Below, in pieces: positions 63,956 through 64,000 of a stretch of DNA of 64,000 bases (position 1 is the first letter of the stretch; each line of letters begins with the position of its first letter). The stretch covers positions 5,920,001 to 5,984,000 of the forward strand of contig OU015649.1 of assembly GCA_907165275.2 (NCBI GenBank), given 5' to 3'. The position numbers were made by a program, and so were the translations under genes. The notes below the pieces were generated by a model. The model did not search any database. It worked only from the letters and a program-made list of their open reading frames with translations, and was not told the origin of the DNA. This DNA is from Zygaena filipendulae. Its lineage: Eukaryota > Arthropoda > Insecta > Lepidoptera > Zygaenidae.

Positions 63956-64000
63956 GAGAAATATTTAATTTTTTTTTATAATTAAAAAAAAAATTTAAAT

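Noticed and set aside
1..64000. CRISPR arrays, operons, bacterial-type promoters or terminators
   Set aside because: Intron-containing genes and insect-type repeats show a eukaryotic nuclear genome; no such structures are present.

Overview
This is a 64 kb piece of a eukaryotic, almost certainly insect and most probably lepidopteran, nuclear genome. Three things point there: AT-rich introns bounded by GT/AG; many copies of an interspersed repeat with GC-rich complementary blocks (CCCGCGG...CCGCGGG) next to CAGCTAGT or ACTAGCTG, which I associate with moths and butterflies; and mariner, BEL/Pao, LINE and MITE remnants in introns and between genes. The species cannot be told from the sequence.

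Layout from left to right. 1-6.6 kb holds repeats, including a long near-perfect hairpin at 290-856. At 6659-6842 (minus) is what looks like the first coding exon of a PKA-like kinase whose remaining exons lie left of the window. From 10626 to 35557 (minus) one gene fills 25 kb. I assembled it as 27 phase-consistent exons coding for about 2,206 residues: an unstructured N-terminal half, five tandem two-exon zinc-finger modules plus an extra half module, an acidic linker, and a C-terminal WD40 domain of the TFIIIC 110 kDa subunit type (GTF3C2). Its introns hold a mariner relic, a broken BEL/Pao element and at least five inverted-repeat elements. 36-47 kb is a repeat-rich gap with one isolated THAP-type exon and two LINE fragments.

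47195-50879 is a compact convergent pair: CCDC25 (plus, 4 exons) and the catalytic subunit of the queuine tRNA-ribosyltransferase QTRT1 (minus, 6 exons), with only 36 bases between the stop codons. 51-54.5 kb contains a direct 1.36 kb duplication, each copy carrying a decayed THAP-like two-exon domain, and a third decayed relative at 54.2 kb. 55-58.5 kb is repeats. 58554-59925 (plus) is Dr1/NC2-beta (3 exons), and 61521-63027 (plus) holds three phase-compatible exons of a gene I do not recognise.

Several of the genes act in basic transcription or RNA modification: TFIIIC recruits Pol III at tRNA genes, QTRT1 modifies tRNA anticodons, and Dr1 represses TBP-dependent transcription. I see no sign that they are co-regulated. 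The most unusual object is the zinc-finger array joined to the TFIIIC110 WD40 domain, which also carries a coding 18-bp minisatellite.
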